Shown one piece after another: positions 7,858 to 17,216 of a stretch of DNA of 64,000 nucleotides. The position numbers were made by a program, and so were the translations under genes. Numbering within the stretch: position 1 is the stretch's first letter; every line of letters begins with the position of its first letter. The notes beneath the pieces are model-generated. The model did no database searches and was not told where the DNA came from. It saw only the letters and a program-made list of their open reading frames with translations. Source of the DNA: Paenibacillus sp. VTT E-133291 (GTDB lineage: Bacteria > Bacillota > Bacilli > Paenibacillales > Paenibacillaceae); the NCBI RefSeq assembly GCF_002264395.1, contig NZ_NFVA01000014.1, forward strand, positions 27,041 through 91,040, written 5' to 3'.

Positions 7858-8766
7858 GTGCTTAATTCAACGAATAGTAAGGTTTCCAAGAAGATGAAAT
7901 TTTCATTGTTGATTCTGCTCAGTTTTTCAATGATTTTTTCTTATGGCTATCTGTCCAATGCATCTCAACAGAAAAGTTATGCGGCAGGGAACCCGGATTC
8001 TAATTTCTCACCGGCAACACTTCAATTCTTGCGCGACAACACAGGTCTGGATGGTGAGCAGTGGAACAATATTATGATGCTTGTCAACAAACCGGAGCAG
8101 GACGATCTGAACTGGATCAATTTTTACGGATATTGTGAAGATATTGATGATGACCGCGGATATACGATTGGAATATTCGGTGCGACTACAGGCGGCTCAA
8201 ATGATACCGGTCCCGACGGTCCGGATCTGTTCAAGGCATATGATGCTGCCAAAGGCGCGAGTAATCCTTCGGTTAAAGGCGCATTGGCCCGGATCGGTGT
8301 TAAGGGTTCGATGAAAGGGAAAATCCTCGAAATCAATGAAAGCGAAGAGAGCTTCTGCAGAAAAATCGGCAATTTGCAAAATGATCCCGAGTGGAGAGAG
8401 GCTATGTGGAAAACATTCTACAATATCTACATTAAATACAGTGTGGAGCAGGCCCGCAATCGCGGCTTTAACTCGGCATTAACGATTGGTTCCTTCGTGG
8501 ATGCTGCGCTAAACCATGGTGCTACCGGCGGCTCCGAGACTCTTCAAGGGCTTTTGAGTAAATCAGGAAGCAGCACAGATGAGAAGACTTTCATGACCAA
8601 ATTCTATAAAGAACGGACCAAGATTGTGGATACTAATGAGTACAACACTCCGCCTAACGGCAAGAACCGTGTGAAGCAGTGGAGCAATTTGCTCAACATG
8701 GGAGAGACAGACCTGAAGGGTGCAGATTCGGCAGTCCTTCAAGTCACCGATTGGGAACTTCAATAA
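7858..8766 (+). CDS. csn: Secreted chitosanase, GH46
   Basis: This 302-residue protein with a signal peptide (residues 13-43, cleavage near SYA-AG) closely resembles the Bacillus circulans MH-K1 GH46 chitosanase as I recall it. Shared segments include PEQDDLNW, CEDIDDDRGYTIG and FGATTGGS. The catalytic pair known for MH-K1 (Glu37 and Asp55 of the mature enzyme) corresponds here to Glu80 and Asp98. It would endo-hydrolyse beta-1,4-linked glucosamine polymers outside the cell. GTG start with AAAGGAGAG. Divergent from the AraC regulator, with an AAGCGCTT operator-like site just upstream. Together with the nearby AA10 oxidase and deacetylase it suggests chitin/chitosan use or remodelling of the cell's own aminoglycan. 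Confidence 0.93.
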   Translation: MLNSTNSKVSKKMKFSLLILLSFSMIFSYGYLSNASQQKSYAAGNPDSNFSPATLQFLRDNTGLDGEQWNNIMMLVNKPEQDDLNWINFYGYCEDIDDDRGYTIGIFGATTGGSNDTGPDGPDLFKAYDAAKGASNPSVKGALARIGVKGSMKGKILEINESEESFCRKIGNLQNDPEWREAMWKTFYNIYIKYSVEQARNRGFNSALTIGSFVDAALNHGATGGSETLQGLLSKSGSSTDEKTFMTKFYKERTKIVDTNEYNTPPNGKNRVKQWSNLLNMGETDLKGADSAVLQVTDWELQ

Positions 8767-8787
8767 CAGGAATGCAAGAGTAGACAG

Positions 8788-8816
8788 AACCGCCGTTCTT
8801 CTTGGTGACGGCGGTT
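8788..8816 (+). repeat. Inverted repeat after the chitosanase gene
   Basis: A 9-bp perfect stem AACCGCCGT/ACGGCGGTT with an 11-base loop. No T run follows, so it is a weak or incomplete terminator and may instead protect the chitosanase transcript 3' end. Confidence 0.5.
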
Positions 8817-8855
8817 CAATGATAAGTAAGATTAATTTAGAGGGAGATGGGCTGA

Positions 8856-11444
8856 ATGGATAACAACCAATCTTATCTCAAAAATAGATTTTACAAGGTA
8901 ATCAGTCTAATGGTTATAGGTTTGCTGCTTGCCATGGAGTTGACCGGTATTGTCTCAGCAGGAAGGGAGGAAATTGAGGAAGACCTTACAAGTGAAGCGG
9001 CGGCAGTTCAGGAAACGATTGTCCAGTGGATTTTTAAAGACAAAGGCGAAAATGGTGTATTTCCGGCTACAGACGGGGTATATCAATCGTCTTCATCCAT
9101 TCGTGATGTAGGAACTAATACGGATGCATACACCTATGATTCAGGTGAGAACAGCGTACGCAACCAGGGCTGGCATGAAGGAACGGGTCTAAAATACTGG
9201 CTTGCCACGCTTTCTACCCAAGGCTTCGAAGGTATCTTCCTCTCATCACAGCAAACCTCTTCAAGTACAGGACCCAGGGATTTTAAGGTGCAATACAGTA
9301 TAGATCAACAGGAATGGACAGATGTTACGGGCGGCAACCTTGTTCTAGCCCAGAACAATTTTAATTGTTCCAATAATTCCTGCAAATTAACGAACCTCGC
9401 TTTGCCTGCCGGAACAAACAATCAAGATATACTCTATATCCGCTGGGTGGTAAACTCTGCAAAAAGCGTAAGCGGGGGAACGGTGTCCAGCTCAGGCTCG
9501 AGCAGAATTAAAGATGTGGTAATTAAAGGAACACGCAGCAGCAGCGAACCTGGGGACGCTCCCACACTTGAGGTTAGCAAAACTCCCGCTTCAGGGGCTG
9601 CAGATGTTCCCCTTAACGCAGAGATCACAGTGAAGTTTAACAAAGCCATCAGCCTCGACAGTAGTTATCAGGTTGTAATCACAGAAAACAATGTTCCTCT
9701 TAACAACATCTCTGCTTTGCTCCTCGGTCAAGATACAGTCAAAGTCAGCCACCCTAATTTCACTGCCGGCAAAACTTACAACGTGACCATCCCAAAAGAG
9801 CTTGTTAAGGGGACTGCGGATGGCCGGACACCGGAGAACGATATTACCTGGAGCTTTAAGACGAAGTCTCCGGATACCGGCATCAAAACACCAACGCTGC
9901 TGAACATGACTTTTAATGGGGACCCAAAGACAAGTATTGCCTTTGACTGGTATACAGCCGAAACCGTCAGAGGTACAGTAGTGCAAGTAGTGGAAGCTTC
10001 CAATGCGGGAGGAAGCGAGTTCCCGGAACAACTGGCAGCTTCTTATGAGGGCAGCGCAACAGTTATTGAAACCTTAATGACATCAGGAGACAGAAGCTCC
10101 AAGAAGTATAAAAAGTTCGCTAGCCACAAGGTTATTGCAAGCGGTCTTAAGCCTGGAACCAAGTATATCTACCGGGCCGGTAACGGTGATGCGGACGGCT
10201 GGAGCGAGGCGGGTTCTTTTACCACGGACAAGGCGGATAATCAGGACTTCCATTTCCTCTACGTAACCGACACCCAAGGCTCAAGTAAATCGAATTTCGA
10301 TCTGTGGCAGGATACTTTTAAGCGAGCTATTGAGAAAACGGTAGATCCCAAGTTTGTTCTTCTTACAGGGGATCTAACGGATGACGGTGATCTGGAGCAG
10401 CTGTGGCAGTGGTTCTTGGGTGTGCCGAAAAAAGAATTTGCCAATGTACCATTTGCACCGATTATCGGTAACCATGAGATAGAGGATTATCCGAATAATA
10501 ACTTTTATAATCATTTTAATCTACCAAAAGATGTTGGGACGGGTGCTCATGACGGGTCGGTATATGCTTTCGAATACGGCGATGCCCTGTTTATGCAAAT
10601 CAATTCCCAGTACGAAGGAGAGGTCAAGCCGTACAAAGCAGATATTCAGTTCACGAAGCAATTGGAATGGATGCGGAATCAGGTGGCAAAGACCGATAAG
10701 AAGTGGAAATTCGTCTCTATGCATAAGGGAGCTTATTCCTCAGGGGATAATGCTTCGGCAGAAAGCGACCGGGTAGAGTTTTACCGGAAATACCTGATTC
10801 CTGTATTTGATGAGCTGGGTGTGGATATGGTGTTTGAAGGACATGACCATATGTATATGAGGTCTTTTCAAATGTTGAACAACGTTCCGATTAAGAATGT
10901 TATTACCGATGAGCAAGGAAATGTGCTGAATCCCAAAGGGACCGTGTATCTAATGGGCAACTCAGCCGCTTCGAAATTCTATGCTATTAATCCAGATGCA
11001 GACAGTTTTTTTGCAGCAAAAAACGATCAGCCCAACAAGAAAATGTTCGTGGATGTATCCATTACAAGCGACGTGCTGAAATTCACATCCTACACAGCAG
11101 TTAAAGATAAACCCATTGCCGTCTATGACGCTTACAGTATTAAAAGGACTGACGTTAAACCCGGCATAGTCCAAAATCCAAGCGCAGTAAGACAGTCCGG
11201 GAACCGTGCAGTTCTTTCGTGGAAAGCGCCTGTAAATAGCTCTGAGCCAGTGCGAGGTTACCGGATTTACGAGAAAAATGATAAAGTCAGCACGAACTGG
11301 AGCGTGTATGTGCCGGCGGTAAACAGTCAGACAAGTTACAGCTATACATTAAACGGCATAGATTCTGCTAAATCCTACAATTTCGTTATTAAAGCAGTGG
11401 GGACAAGAAGTAATTCGCTTCCAGCAGAAGCAGGAATGCAATGA
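8856..11444 (+). CDS. Secreted multidomain metallophosphoesterase (purple acid phosphatase-like)
   Basis: An 862-residue exported protein. A signal peptide (about residues 12-36) is followed by an unassigned beta-rich region (about 50-230), a bacterial Ig-like Big_5 domain (about 236-337, with ASGAADVPLNAEITVKFNK), a purple-acid-phosphatase N-terminal FN3-like domain (about 345-455) and the metallophosphoesterase core. The core's metal ligands are visible in YVTDTQG, LLTGDLTDDG, IIGNHE and FEGHDHMYMR. A C-terminal fibronectin type III domain (about 770-860) follows. It probably releases phosphate from extracellular phosphomonoesters or diesters; the substrate is not predictable. It may share the chitosanase transcript through the weak hairpin upstream, and fits with the alkaline phosphatase at 17217. 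Confidence 0.85.
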   Translation: MDNNQSYLKNRFYKVISLMVIGLLLAMELTGIVSAGREEIEEDLTSEAAAVQETIVQWIFKDKGENGVFPATDGVYQSSSSIRDVGTNTDAYTYDSGENSVRNQGWHEGTGLKYWLATLSTQGFEGIFLSSQQTSSSTGPRDFKVQYSIDQQEWTDVTGGNLVLAQNNFNCSNNSCKLTNLALPAGTNNQDILYIRWVVNSAKSVSGGTVSSSGSSRIKDVVIKGTRSSSEPGDAPTLEVSKTPASGAADVPLNAEITVKFNKAISLDSSYQVVITENNVPLNNISALLLGQDTVKVSHPNFTAGKTYNVTIPKELVKGTADGRTPENDITWSFKTKSPDTGIKTPTLLNMTFNGDPKTSIAFDWYTAETVRGTVVQVVEASNAGGSEFPEQLAASYEGSATVIETLMTSGDRSSKKYKKFASHKVIASGLKPGTKYIYRAGNGDADGWSEAGSFTTDKADNQDFHFLYVTDTQGSSKSNFDLWQDTFKRAIEKTVDPKFVLLTGDLTDDGDLEQLWQWFLGVPKKEFANVPFAPIIGNHEIEDYPNNNFYNHFNLPKDVGTGAHDGSVYAFEYGDALFMQINSQYEGEVKPYKADIQFTKQLEWMRNQVAKTDKKWKFVSMHKGAYSSGDNASAESDRVEFYRKYLIPVFDELGVDMVFEGHDHMYMRSFQMLNNVPIKNVITDEQGNVLNPKGTVYLMGNSAASKFYAINPDADSFFAAKNDQPNKKMFVDVSITSDVLKFTSYTAVKDKPIAVYDAYSIKRTDVKPGIVQNPSAVRQSGNRAVLSWKAPVNSSEPVRGYRIYEKNDKVSTNWSVYVPAVNSQTSYSYTLNGIDSAKSYNFVIKAVGTRSNSLPAEAGMQ

Positions 11445-11468
11445 ATCCTCAATTGTATTAAAAAGCAA

Positions 11469-11507
11469 AAAACCACGAAGTACAGTTTCACTGTATCTCG
11501 TGGTTTT
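11469..11507. terminator. Bidirectional terminator between convergent genes
   Basis: AAAACCACGA/TCGTGGTTTT flanks an imperfect inner stem TACAG/CTGTA. A and T runs on both sides serve the phosphoesterase gene (+) and the AA10 oxidase gene (-). Confidence 0.85.
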
Positions 11508-11539
11508 ACCCAATTTAGGGATTTGATTTTTTCACATCA

Positions 11540-12889
11540 TTATTTCAATAACCATAGCGCCGGGGAATTGGCAGGCTCCCAACTGGTTATCGATGTATGG
11601 GCTTGACGACATTCATACACAGAACCATTATAGGTTACCAACGCACCGACTGTGTAAGAGGTATTAGGTGCCCAAGCTGGGGTTGTAGACGCTGTCGCGG
11701 TTGTTCCATTGATGGTGCTGGCCGCTGATTGATTGTCTGCGGCGTCGAAGGCATATACACTGAACGTATATGTTGTTCCTGCACTAAGCCCTGTTACTGT
11801 ATAATCCGTTGTGGCTCCAGGTATAGTGGTGATTAATGTCGTTCCTCTATAAATACGGTAGCCTGTAACACCAACATTATCCGTTGACGGATTCCACATT
11901 AACTGAATGCTGGAGGATGTTGGGGTCCCCATAACATGTAAGCCGCCGGGGGCTGTTGGTGCTTCCGTATCATTACCGACGGGTGCATTGGTGGTAACAC
12001 TGACGGAATTGCTTCCATTTGAGACATTGCCAGCAGCGTCTCTTGCCTTGACACTAAAGGTATAGGCAGTATTCGCGGTTAATCCAGATACGGTGTAATT
12101 TAATGTTGTGCCGGATACGGTAGCAACCAAAGAAGATCCGTTAAATACTTGGTACCCTGTTACACCGGTATTATCCGTGGATGCGTTCCAGGCCAAGGAA
12201 ACGCTGGTGGATGTTTTTGCAGTTGCCGTCAAAGCTGCTGGCGCGGAAGGCGCTTGGGTATCGACAGGGTTGCTTCCGCTAAAGTTGACATCAATGACAT
12301 TATAGAAGGCGTTCGGAGTATCTGCGACTTCCCACACAGCCAAGATGACGTGGTATCCACTACGTTCCGGAACGTTAAACGTGTCTGAGTAAGAGAAGGG
12401 TGGCTGTACACCTCCATAGTTCACCGAATAGAAAGGAGTCAGGTCGAATGAGTCTCGAGTAAGAGCGGCATTAGGATTCCAGTTAGGCTTTGTAATATAG
12501 TATTTCCAGCTTGCTGTCGAATGAGCGGCAGTCAGTTTCCAAGTGAAAGTATTTTGTCCAGCAGATATGTTGACTTTAGACCAGCGTGTAGCCGATTGTT
12601 CATCAAGCTTGGGAAAAGCTCCGTTAGCGCTTGCAATCTTCCCGTCTGCTGGCCCTGCAGCAGGGAACCCCTTAGGTGCCTCTAGACTTTGGGGCTCATA
12701 AACAATCGGGCCACAATCTGTATTTTGTCCGGATTTACAGAGTGCTGCCCTGCTAGCAGGTCCTTCAACATAGCCGTGAGAAAAGGACCTTTCCGGAAAT
12801 AGCATTACAACCAATGAAATAATCAACATGATACTCCCATAAGCTAGCAGCTTTACCCAAGGTGAATGAGAAATGCGAAAAGATGACAT
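11540..12889 (-). CDS. Secreted lytic polysaccharide monooxygenase (AA10) with two FN3 domains and a CBM5/12
   Basis: In this 449-residue protein the signal peptide ends FPERSFS, leaving His38 as the first mature residue, as required for the copper histidine brace. The second brace histidine is His123 (LTAAHSTASW), and the axial position is Phe195 in NAFYNVIDV. The catalytic domain (38-205) is followed by two FN3 modules (about 210-300 and 307-398) and a C-terminal chitin-binding CBM5/12 (about 404-449, with aromatic residues in WAPNTSYTVG and ITSWEPANSPALW). It would oxidatively cleave crystalline chitin. Good GAGGAGG and ATG at 12889. With the GH46 and GH18 enzymes it forms an amino-sugar polymer-degrading set. 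Confidence 0.94.
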   Translation of the reverse strand: MSSFRISHSPWVKLLAYGSIMLIISLVVMLFPERSFSHGYVEGPASRAALCKSGQNTDCGPIVYEPQSLEAPKGFPAAGPADGKIASANGAFPKLDEQSATRWSKVNISAGQNTFTWKLTAAHSTASWKYYITKPNWNPNAALTRDSFDLTPFYSVNYGGVQPPFSYSDTFNVPERSGYHVILAVWEVADTPNAFYNVIDVNFSGSNPVDTQAPSAPAALTATAKTSTSVSLAWNASTDNTGVTGYQVFNGSSLVATVSGTTLNYTVSGLTANTAYTFSVKARDAAGNVSNGSNSVSVTTNAPVGNDTEAPTAPGGLHVMGTPTSSSIQLMWNPSTDNVGVTGYRIYRGTTLITTIPGATTDYTVTGLSAGTTYTFSVYAFDAADNQSAASTINGTTATASTTPAWAPNTSYTVGALVTYNGSVYECRQAHTSITSWEPANSPALWLLK

Positions 12890-13473
12890 TTTATTCCTCC
12901 TCTTTTAATGAAATATGCACTGCGAATGAATGATGCATTCATACCCGAACGTCTTATCTCAATTACAACTCCTTTCTTTGTTGAACGTATTTATATAAAC
13001 TCATAAGAGCTCATATATCGACATGAAAGGTAGAGAAAAAGGTGTGTAGGGCTAAATTCATTGAATGATAACAATTGCTGTAACTTCATAGTGATTATAT
13101 GAAAATAAATGGAATTTGTCTACCATAAATAGAAGAAATATGCTATTTTCTAGTATGAAACGACTTCCTCAGAACCCGATTTACATTTCTCCTATCTTCC
13201 TCTTTAATACTTGGAATTTGAAAGTTTCTTCTTTCTTCTTTTTTTGTGAAATGAAAATTAATGTATGTAAAATAAAGAGGAAAACTATATATTATTCAGA
13301 AAATTACAATAACAACGCTTTCAAAGGTTGCTATTTTTGGTTTTATTTACTATTATTAGTTGGAATTACTAACAAAGGATGTAAGTGATTGAAATTAGTG
13401 TGGGATTAACTGTCTGGAGAACAGTTCAATTCATAGAATTATAAGCTTTAGATAGATAAAAAGGAGTGAGGAG
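12890..13473. other. Long intergenic region between divergent polymer-degradation and synthesis genes
   Basis: No convincing gene lies in these 584 A+T-rich bases. An inverted repeat ATGAATG-ATG-CATTCAT (12926-12942), about 37 bases upstream of the AA10 oxidase start, is a possible operator. A TGAAAGCG half-site of a cre-like element lies on the minus strand near 13315-13325. A 90-codon open frame at 13116-13388 has no SD and a low-complexity Phe/Lys/Asn-rich product, so it is not called. Confidence 0.5.
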
Positions 13474-14799
13474 ATGCAATACTTTTTTTATTTGTTAACC
13501 TTCATTTTTATTGGGTTTCAAACTCTTTACACAGTCATCCCTTTATTTTTCAGTAAAGTTAAGAAATTGAATAACGAATGTGATGAAAAATCGATTTCCG
13601 TTTTAGTTCCTGCTTATAACGAGGAGCTCACCATTAAGAACTGCATAGATGCAATGGAGGGCCTAAATTACTGTAATTATGAAGTCATCATTATTAATGA
13701 TGGTTCAAAGGATCAGACGTTTCAAAAATTACATGAGCTTTTGGACTTATCGATAAGTGATAGAGAAGCAGAGGGGAAGCTTTCATACGCTGCTATTAAA
13801 GGGATTTATTTTTCGGAGAAATATGAAAAAATATTTGTAATTGATAAAGTCAATGGCGGAAAGGCAGATTCACTTAACGCCGGTATCGATTGTGCGAATA
13901 CTGATATTGTGATCACGTTGGATGCAGATAGCATGCTGGAAATTAACTCGCTTAAATATGTAAATCAATATTTTCAAGATGATAAGATCATCGCCTTAGG
14001 GGGTACGGTAAAGATCGTACAGGGCGCTGAGAAAAGGAACGGCGTTATCCAAGATAAATTTACTGGTAAAGGTATTATAAAAAGCCAAGTTATCAGTTAC
14101 ATCCATGGATTTTATGTTAGAAAACTAACACAATCCGTTTTTAATTCAATTGTCGTTATTTCAGGCGCATTTGGTGCTTTTTATAAGAGTATATTGGTGG
14201 ACGTTAACGGGTTTAGAAGTACTGTAGGCGAAGATATTGATATTACTTTAAAAATTCACGAGTTCATTAAAGCGAATAACTTGAATAAGAAGCTCGTCTA
14301 CGCGCCAGAAGCCGTATGCTACACGGAATGCCCAGAAAACTTAAGTAACTTTTATAAACAAAGAATACGCTGGCAAAAAGCCTTTGTAGATTGCATTTTA
14401 ATCTATTGGTCCAAATTATCACGAAAGTTTAGCATTGGTGTCAGTCTCTTTTTTGCTATCGATGGTTTTGTTCTAGGTACATTAACAGCATTTACAAGCA
14501 TTTTTTATCTTATACAATCACTCTTTTTAGGTACCAATTTATTTAAGGCTTTTATTCTCATGTTGTCTGTAATTGTCATTAATGCGCTGCAAATCGGAAT
14601 TTCTCTCTATTTATGCAAAAAATATGGCAGCAATTATTCAGTTAAAGATTATTTAAGAATGTTTTTATTTAGCCAAGTTGAATTACTAACCTATCGAAAT
14701 CTGCTGCTTTATATGAATATCGTAGGCACGTTTAAATACTTTGATAATGACGAGGGCTGGGGATTCGTTGAGAGAAAAGGTGTTTCAAGTATCAGCTAG
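13474..14799 (+). CDS. Processive family-2 glycosyltransferase (PgaC/IcaA/NodC/hyaluronan-synthase-like)
   Basis: A 441-residue inner-membrane synthase. One N-terminal helix (residues 2-22) is followed by a GT-A domain with PAYNEE, INDGSKDQT, VNGGKADSLNAG, the metal-binding LDADS, acceptor-site SGAFGAF, catalytic GEDID and the processivity motif QRIRW, and then C-terminal membrane helices (about 325-420). These motifs are typical of enzymes that polymerise and extrude beta-linked GlcNAc or related sugars. It has a good GGAGTGAGGAG SD. It is followed by an acyltransferase and a GH18 hydrolase in one operon. The sugar polymerised is inferred from the neighbours, not shown. The whole operon is visibly more A+T-rich than the chitosanase or AA10 genes, which may indicate acquisition. 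Confidence 0.85.
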   Translation: MQYFFYLLTFIFIGFQTLYTVIPLFFSKVKKLNNECDEKSISVLVPAYNEELTIKNCIDAMEGLNYCNYEVIIINDGSKDQTFQKLHELLDLSISDREAEGKLSYAAIKGIYFSEKYEKIFVIDKVNGGKADSLNAGIDCANTDIVITLDADSMLEINSLKYVNQYFQDDKIIALGGTVKIVQGAEKRNGVIQDKFTGKGIIKSQVISYIHGFYVRKLTQSVFNSIVVISGAFGAFYKSILVDVNGFRSTVGEDIDITLKIHEFIKANNLNKKLVYAPEAVCYTECPENLSNFYKQRIRWQKAFVDCILIYWSKLSRKFSIGVSLFFAIDGFVLGTLTAFTSIFYLIQSLFLGTNLFKAFILMLSVIVINALQIGISLYLCKKYGSNYSVKDYLRMFLFSQVELLTYRNLLLYMNIVGTFKYFDNDEGWGFVERKGVSSIS

Positions 14800-14843
14800 T
14801 CTGCTACTGTAACTATCAGCAAACTACTCATTAGGAGGTACTT

Positions 14844-15944
14844 ATGAATCATATATTGAAAGATAAACGAATTATATTTATAGATGTGTTAAGAATAATA
14901 TCCATCATAGCTGTTATCATTTTGCACTACACTGCAGACTTGCTTACAAGGACAAATGATTTCAATACAACCTCTTGGTGGATTAGCAACATTTTTAATT
15001 CGATATCTAGATTTGCTGTGCCAATATTTTTTATGATAAGTGGTGCGATGATCCTTCGAGTGGAAGTGAAATCATATCGGCAATTTTATATTAAAAAAGT
15101 ACTTCCTTTAATCATTTCCTTAGTTAGCTGGTCACTTATTTATGCCGTTTACACCCAATATATCATTCAAAAAAGCAGCATGGGCGTTTATGATTTTTTC
15201 ATTCATTTTTCGTACGGTTTAATTTTTGATAAGAATTATATACATTTATGGTTTCTGTATGCGATTATTGCGATCTATATAACAGTTCCATTAATTAGTA
15301 AGCTGGTAAAAGTGTGCAGTGAAAAGGATTTAAAATATTATCTGTTGATATGGTTTTTGGTTAGTGTGGTTTATAAATTCATCTCCGACCTCGTATACAG
15401 ATTGACCTCTGAATATATTAATATTCCCATAACTAACATCCCCTTGTTCATGGGTTATCTAGGATATTTTATCCTGGGATATTATCTCTTCAACTATACG
15501 ATATCCATCAAAGCTAAAAATATTTTCTTTAACTTAGGCATTATATCCTTTTTTGTAACGCCATTAGCGACCTATTTTTCTTCCTTATCTAGTGGTGTGT
15601 TAGATGAAATGTTCTATGGCAACTATTCACTCTCAACATTTTTTATGGCTATTGGAACGTTTATCTATTTTAAAGAAAAAGAAACCGTGATTAGCGAGAA
15701 GTTGAATTACAAAGTCAAAAAAATAATCAGCTCCATTTCCAAGGCTAGCTTTAGTATCTACTTAATTCATTTGTTAGTTGAAATATTGGTATCCAGAAGA
15801 GCAGAAATACAAGCTACTCTACTCCAATCCATAGTTAACCTTACTTTTAATGTCATTATTGTATTCTTATTTAGCTATATCACGGTTAAAGTCTTAAATC
15901 TAAATAAATATATTACACATGTATTATTTGGGGGAAGAAGTTAA
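14844..15944 (+). CDS. Membrane acyltransferase 3 family protein (possible exopolysaccharide O-acyltransferase)
   Basis: A 366-residue protein with about ten membrane helices and the acyltransferase-3 signature: IDVLRIISIIAVIILHY near the N-terminus (conserved R and H), PIFFMISGAMI, and an FSIYLIHLLVE motif near the end. Members (IcaC, WecH, the N-terminal part of OatA) move acyl groups onto sugars across or at the membrane. It lies 44 bases after the synthase gene with AGGAGG, and 1 base before the GH18 gene. IcaC plays a comparable part in PNAG operons, so modification of the polymer made by the upstream synthase is the natural inference. Confidence 0.82.
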   Translation: MNHILKDKRIIFIDVLRIISIIAVIILHYTADLLTRTNDFNTTSWWISNIFNSISRFAVPIFFMISGAMILRVEVKSYRQFYIKKVLPLIISLVSWSLIYAVYTQYIIQKSSMGVYDFFIHFSYGLIFDKNYIHLWFLYAIIAIYITVPLISKLVKVCSEKDLKYYLLIWFLVSVVYKFISDLVYRLTSEYINIPITNIPLFMGYLGYFILGYYLFNYTISIKAKNIFFNLGIISFFVTPLATYFSSLSSGVLDEMFYGNYSLSTFFMAIGTFIYFKEKETVISEKLNYKVKKIISSISKASFSIYLIHLLVEILVSRRAEIQATLLQSIVNLTFNVIIVFLFSYITVKVLNLNKYITHVLFGGRS

Positions 15945-15945
15945 C

Positions 15946-17085
15946 ATGATGAAAATAAGTATATATACAAAAATCTTCATCGCTATATTAGCTATAGGCA
16001 TGGGAATTTACTATTACAATCTCAATGATTCAGACAAAAAAATAACCTCCGTGTACATACCGTTATGGAAAGACTTTAAAGATCTTAATCTAAAAGACAA
16101 AAACATTGATATTGCTATTCTCGCCTTTGCTAAAATTGATAAAACCAATGTATATTTTGATCTGGACCCTGCTAAAAATGAGATCATTAAAGAAAATATA
16201 AAAAAGCTGCAATCAAATAATAAAAAAACGAGTTTCATCCTTGGTGTTGGCGGATATAAAGCGGACGGATTCTCCGATGCTTCTATGGATGGAAACCGGT
16301 ACTCTTTTACTGAGAGTATGATCGCAATGGTTAAGGAGTTGGATTTAGATGGGATCGATATAGACTGGGAATATCCAGCCTTTGATTCCTGGAACACAAC
16401 TAAAGCCAGACCAGAAGATACCAAGAACTTTACTAGTCTTATGAAGGAACTTAATGAAAAACTGGATAGACTTCCGCGTAAAAATAAAAATTACTATTTA
16501 ACCTTTGCTGCTGGAAATGAAGATTGGTTCTTCAAAAACGTTGAGGTTAAAAAAGTAGAAAAGTACGTGGATTTCATTAATGTGATGAGCTATGACTTGA
16601 CTGGAGCTTGGTCAGAAACAACAGGGTATAATTCAAATTTATTTATAGATAAGAATAGTAAGAGCAAAACCAGCGTGGATCGTATAATTCGTTTATATTT
16701 AGATCGTGATGTTGATCCGAGTAAGCTTCTACTAGGTGTTCCAGCTTATTCCTACGGATGGGAGAATGTTAAAAGTGATGAGAATAAGGGCGCCACATTT
16801 TTACTGGGTAAACCCATCAATATCGACAAAGTAGATTTAAGCTACAAGACAATAAAAGAAAAATATATGAGTCAAGATCGATTTAAACGATACTTTGACG
16901 ATACAGCTAAGACGGCCTATTTGTATGATGGTGATACTTTTATTACGTATGAAGATAAAGAAGCTTTGCAGGCAAAAGTTAAATATATCAAAGATAAAAA
17001 ATTGGCTGGTGTCATGGTGTGGGAGTATTCTCAAGACTCCGAAGAAGGCATAGTAAAGTATTTATCTGATAATCTGAACAAGTAG
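15946..17085 (+). CDS. Membrane-anchored GH18 family hydrolase (chitinase-like)
   Basis: 379 residues from ATG 15946, chosen because GGGGGAAGAAG lies just upstream; an in-frame ATG at 15919 would overlap the acyltransferase gene. An uncleaved N-terminal helix (residues 5-25) anchors a GH18 TIM barrel. The catalytic DxxDxDxE motif is DGIDIDWE with Glu142 as the acid, preceded by the ILGVGGY strand and followed by VMSYDLTG and VMVWEYS. GH18 enzymes cleave beta-1,4-GlcNAc linkages with substrate assistance from the N-acetyl group. Coupling to a polymer synthase suggests trimming or release of that polymer instead of food chitin digestion. No carbohydrate-binding module is present. Confidence 0.87.
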   Translation: MMKISIYTKIFIAILAIGMGIYYYNLNDSDKKITSVYIPLWKDFKDLNLKDKNIDIAILAFAKIDKTNVYFDLDPAKNEIIKENIKKLQSNNKKTSFILGVGGYKADGFSDASMDGNRYSFTESMIAMVKELDLDGIDIDWEYPAFDSWNTTKARPEDTKNFTSLMKELNEKLDRLPRKNKNYYLTFAAGNEDWFFKNVEVKKVEKYVDFINVMSYDLTGAWSETTGYNSNLFIDKNSKSKTSVDRIIRLYLDRDVDPSKLLLGVPAYSYGWENVKSDENKGATFLLGKPINIDKVDLSYKTIKEKYMSQDRFKRYFDDTAKTAYLYDGDTFITYEDKEALQAKVKYIKDKKLAGVMVWEYSQDSEEGIVKYLSDNLNK

Positions 17086-17216
17086 TTATTGCTAAATGGT
17101 CAAGTCAAAATATGCATAGAATTTAATATATAAAAAGAGAATAGGTGCTGCTCCCGCAAACCATCCTCCTTTAAACTAGAAACGTACTTAATAAAATCTG
17201 CTAGAGGAGGATTCAA

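Noticed and set aside
13116..13388. 90-codon open frame on the plus strand before the synthase gene
   Set aside because: It begins at a TTG without SD, and the product is low-complexity Phe/Lys/Asn-rich; the DNA is simply A+T-rich spacer.
17090..17216. Search for a Pho box before the alkaline phosphatase gene
   Set aside because: No TTAACA-type direct repeats with 11-base period were found, so no regulatory claim is made.
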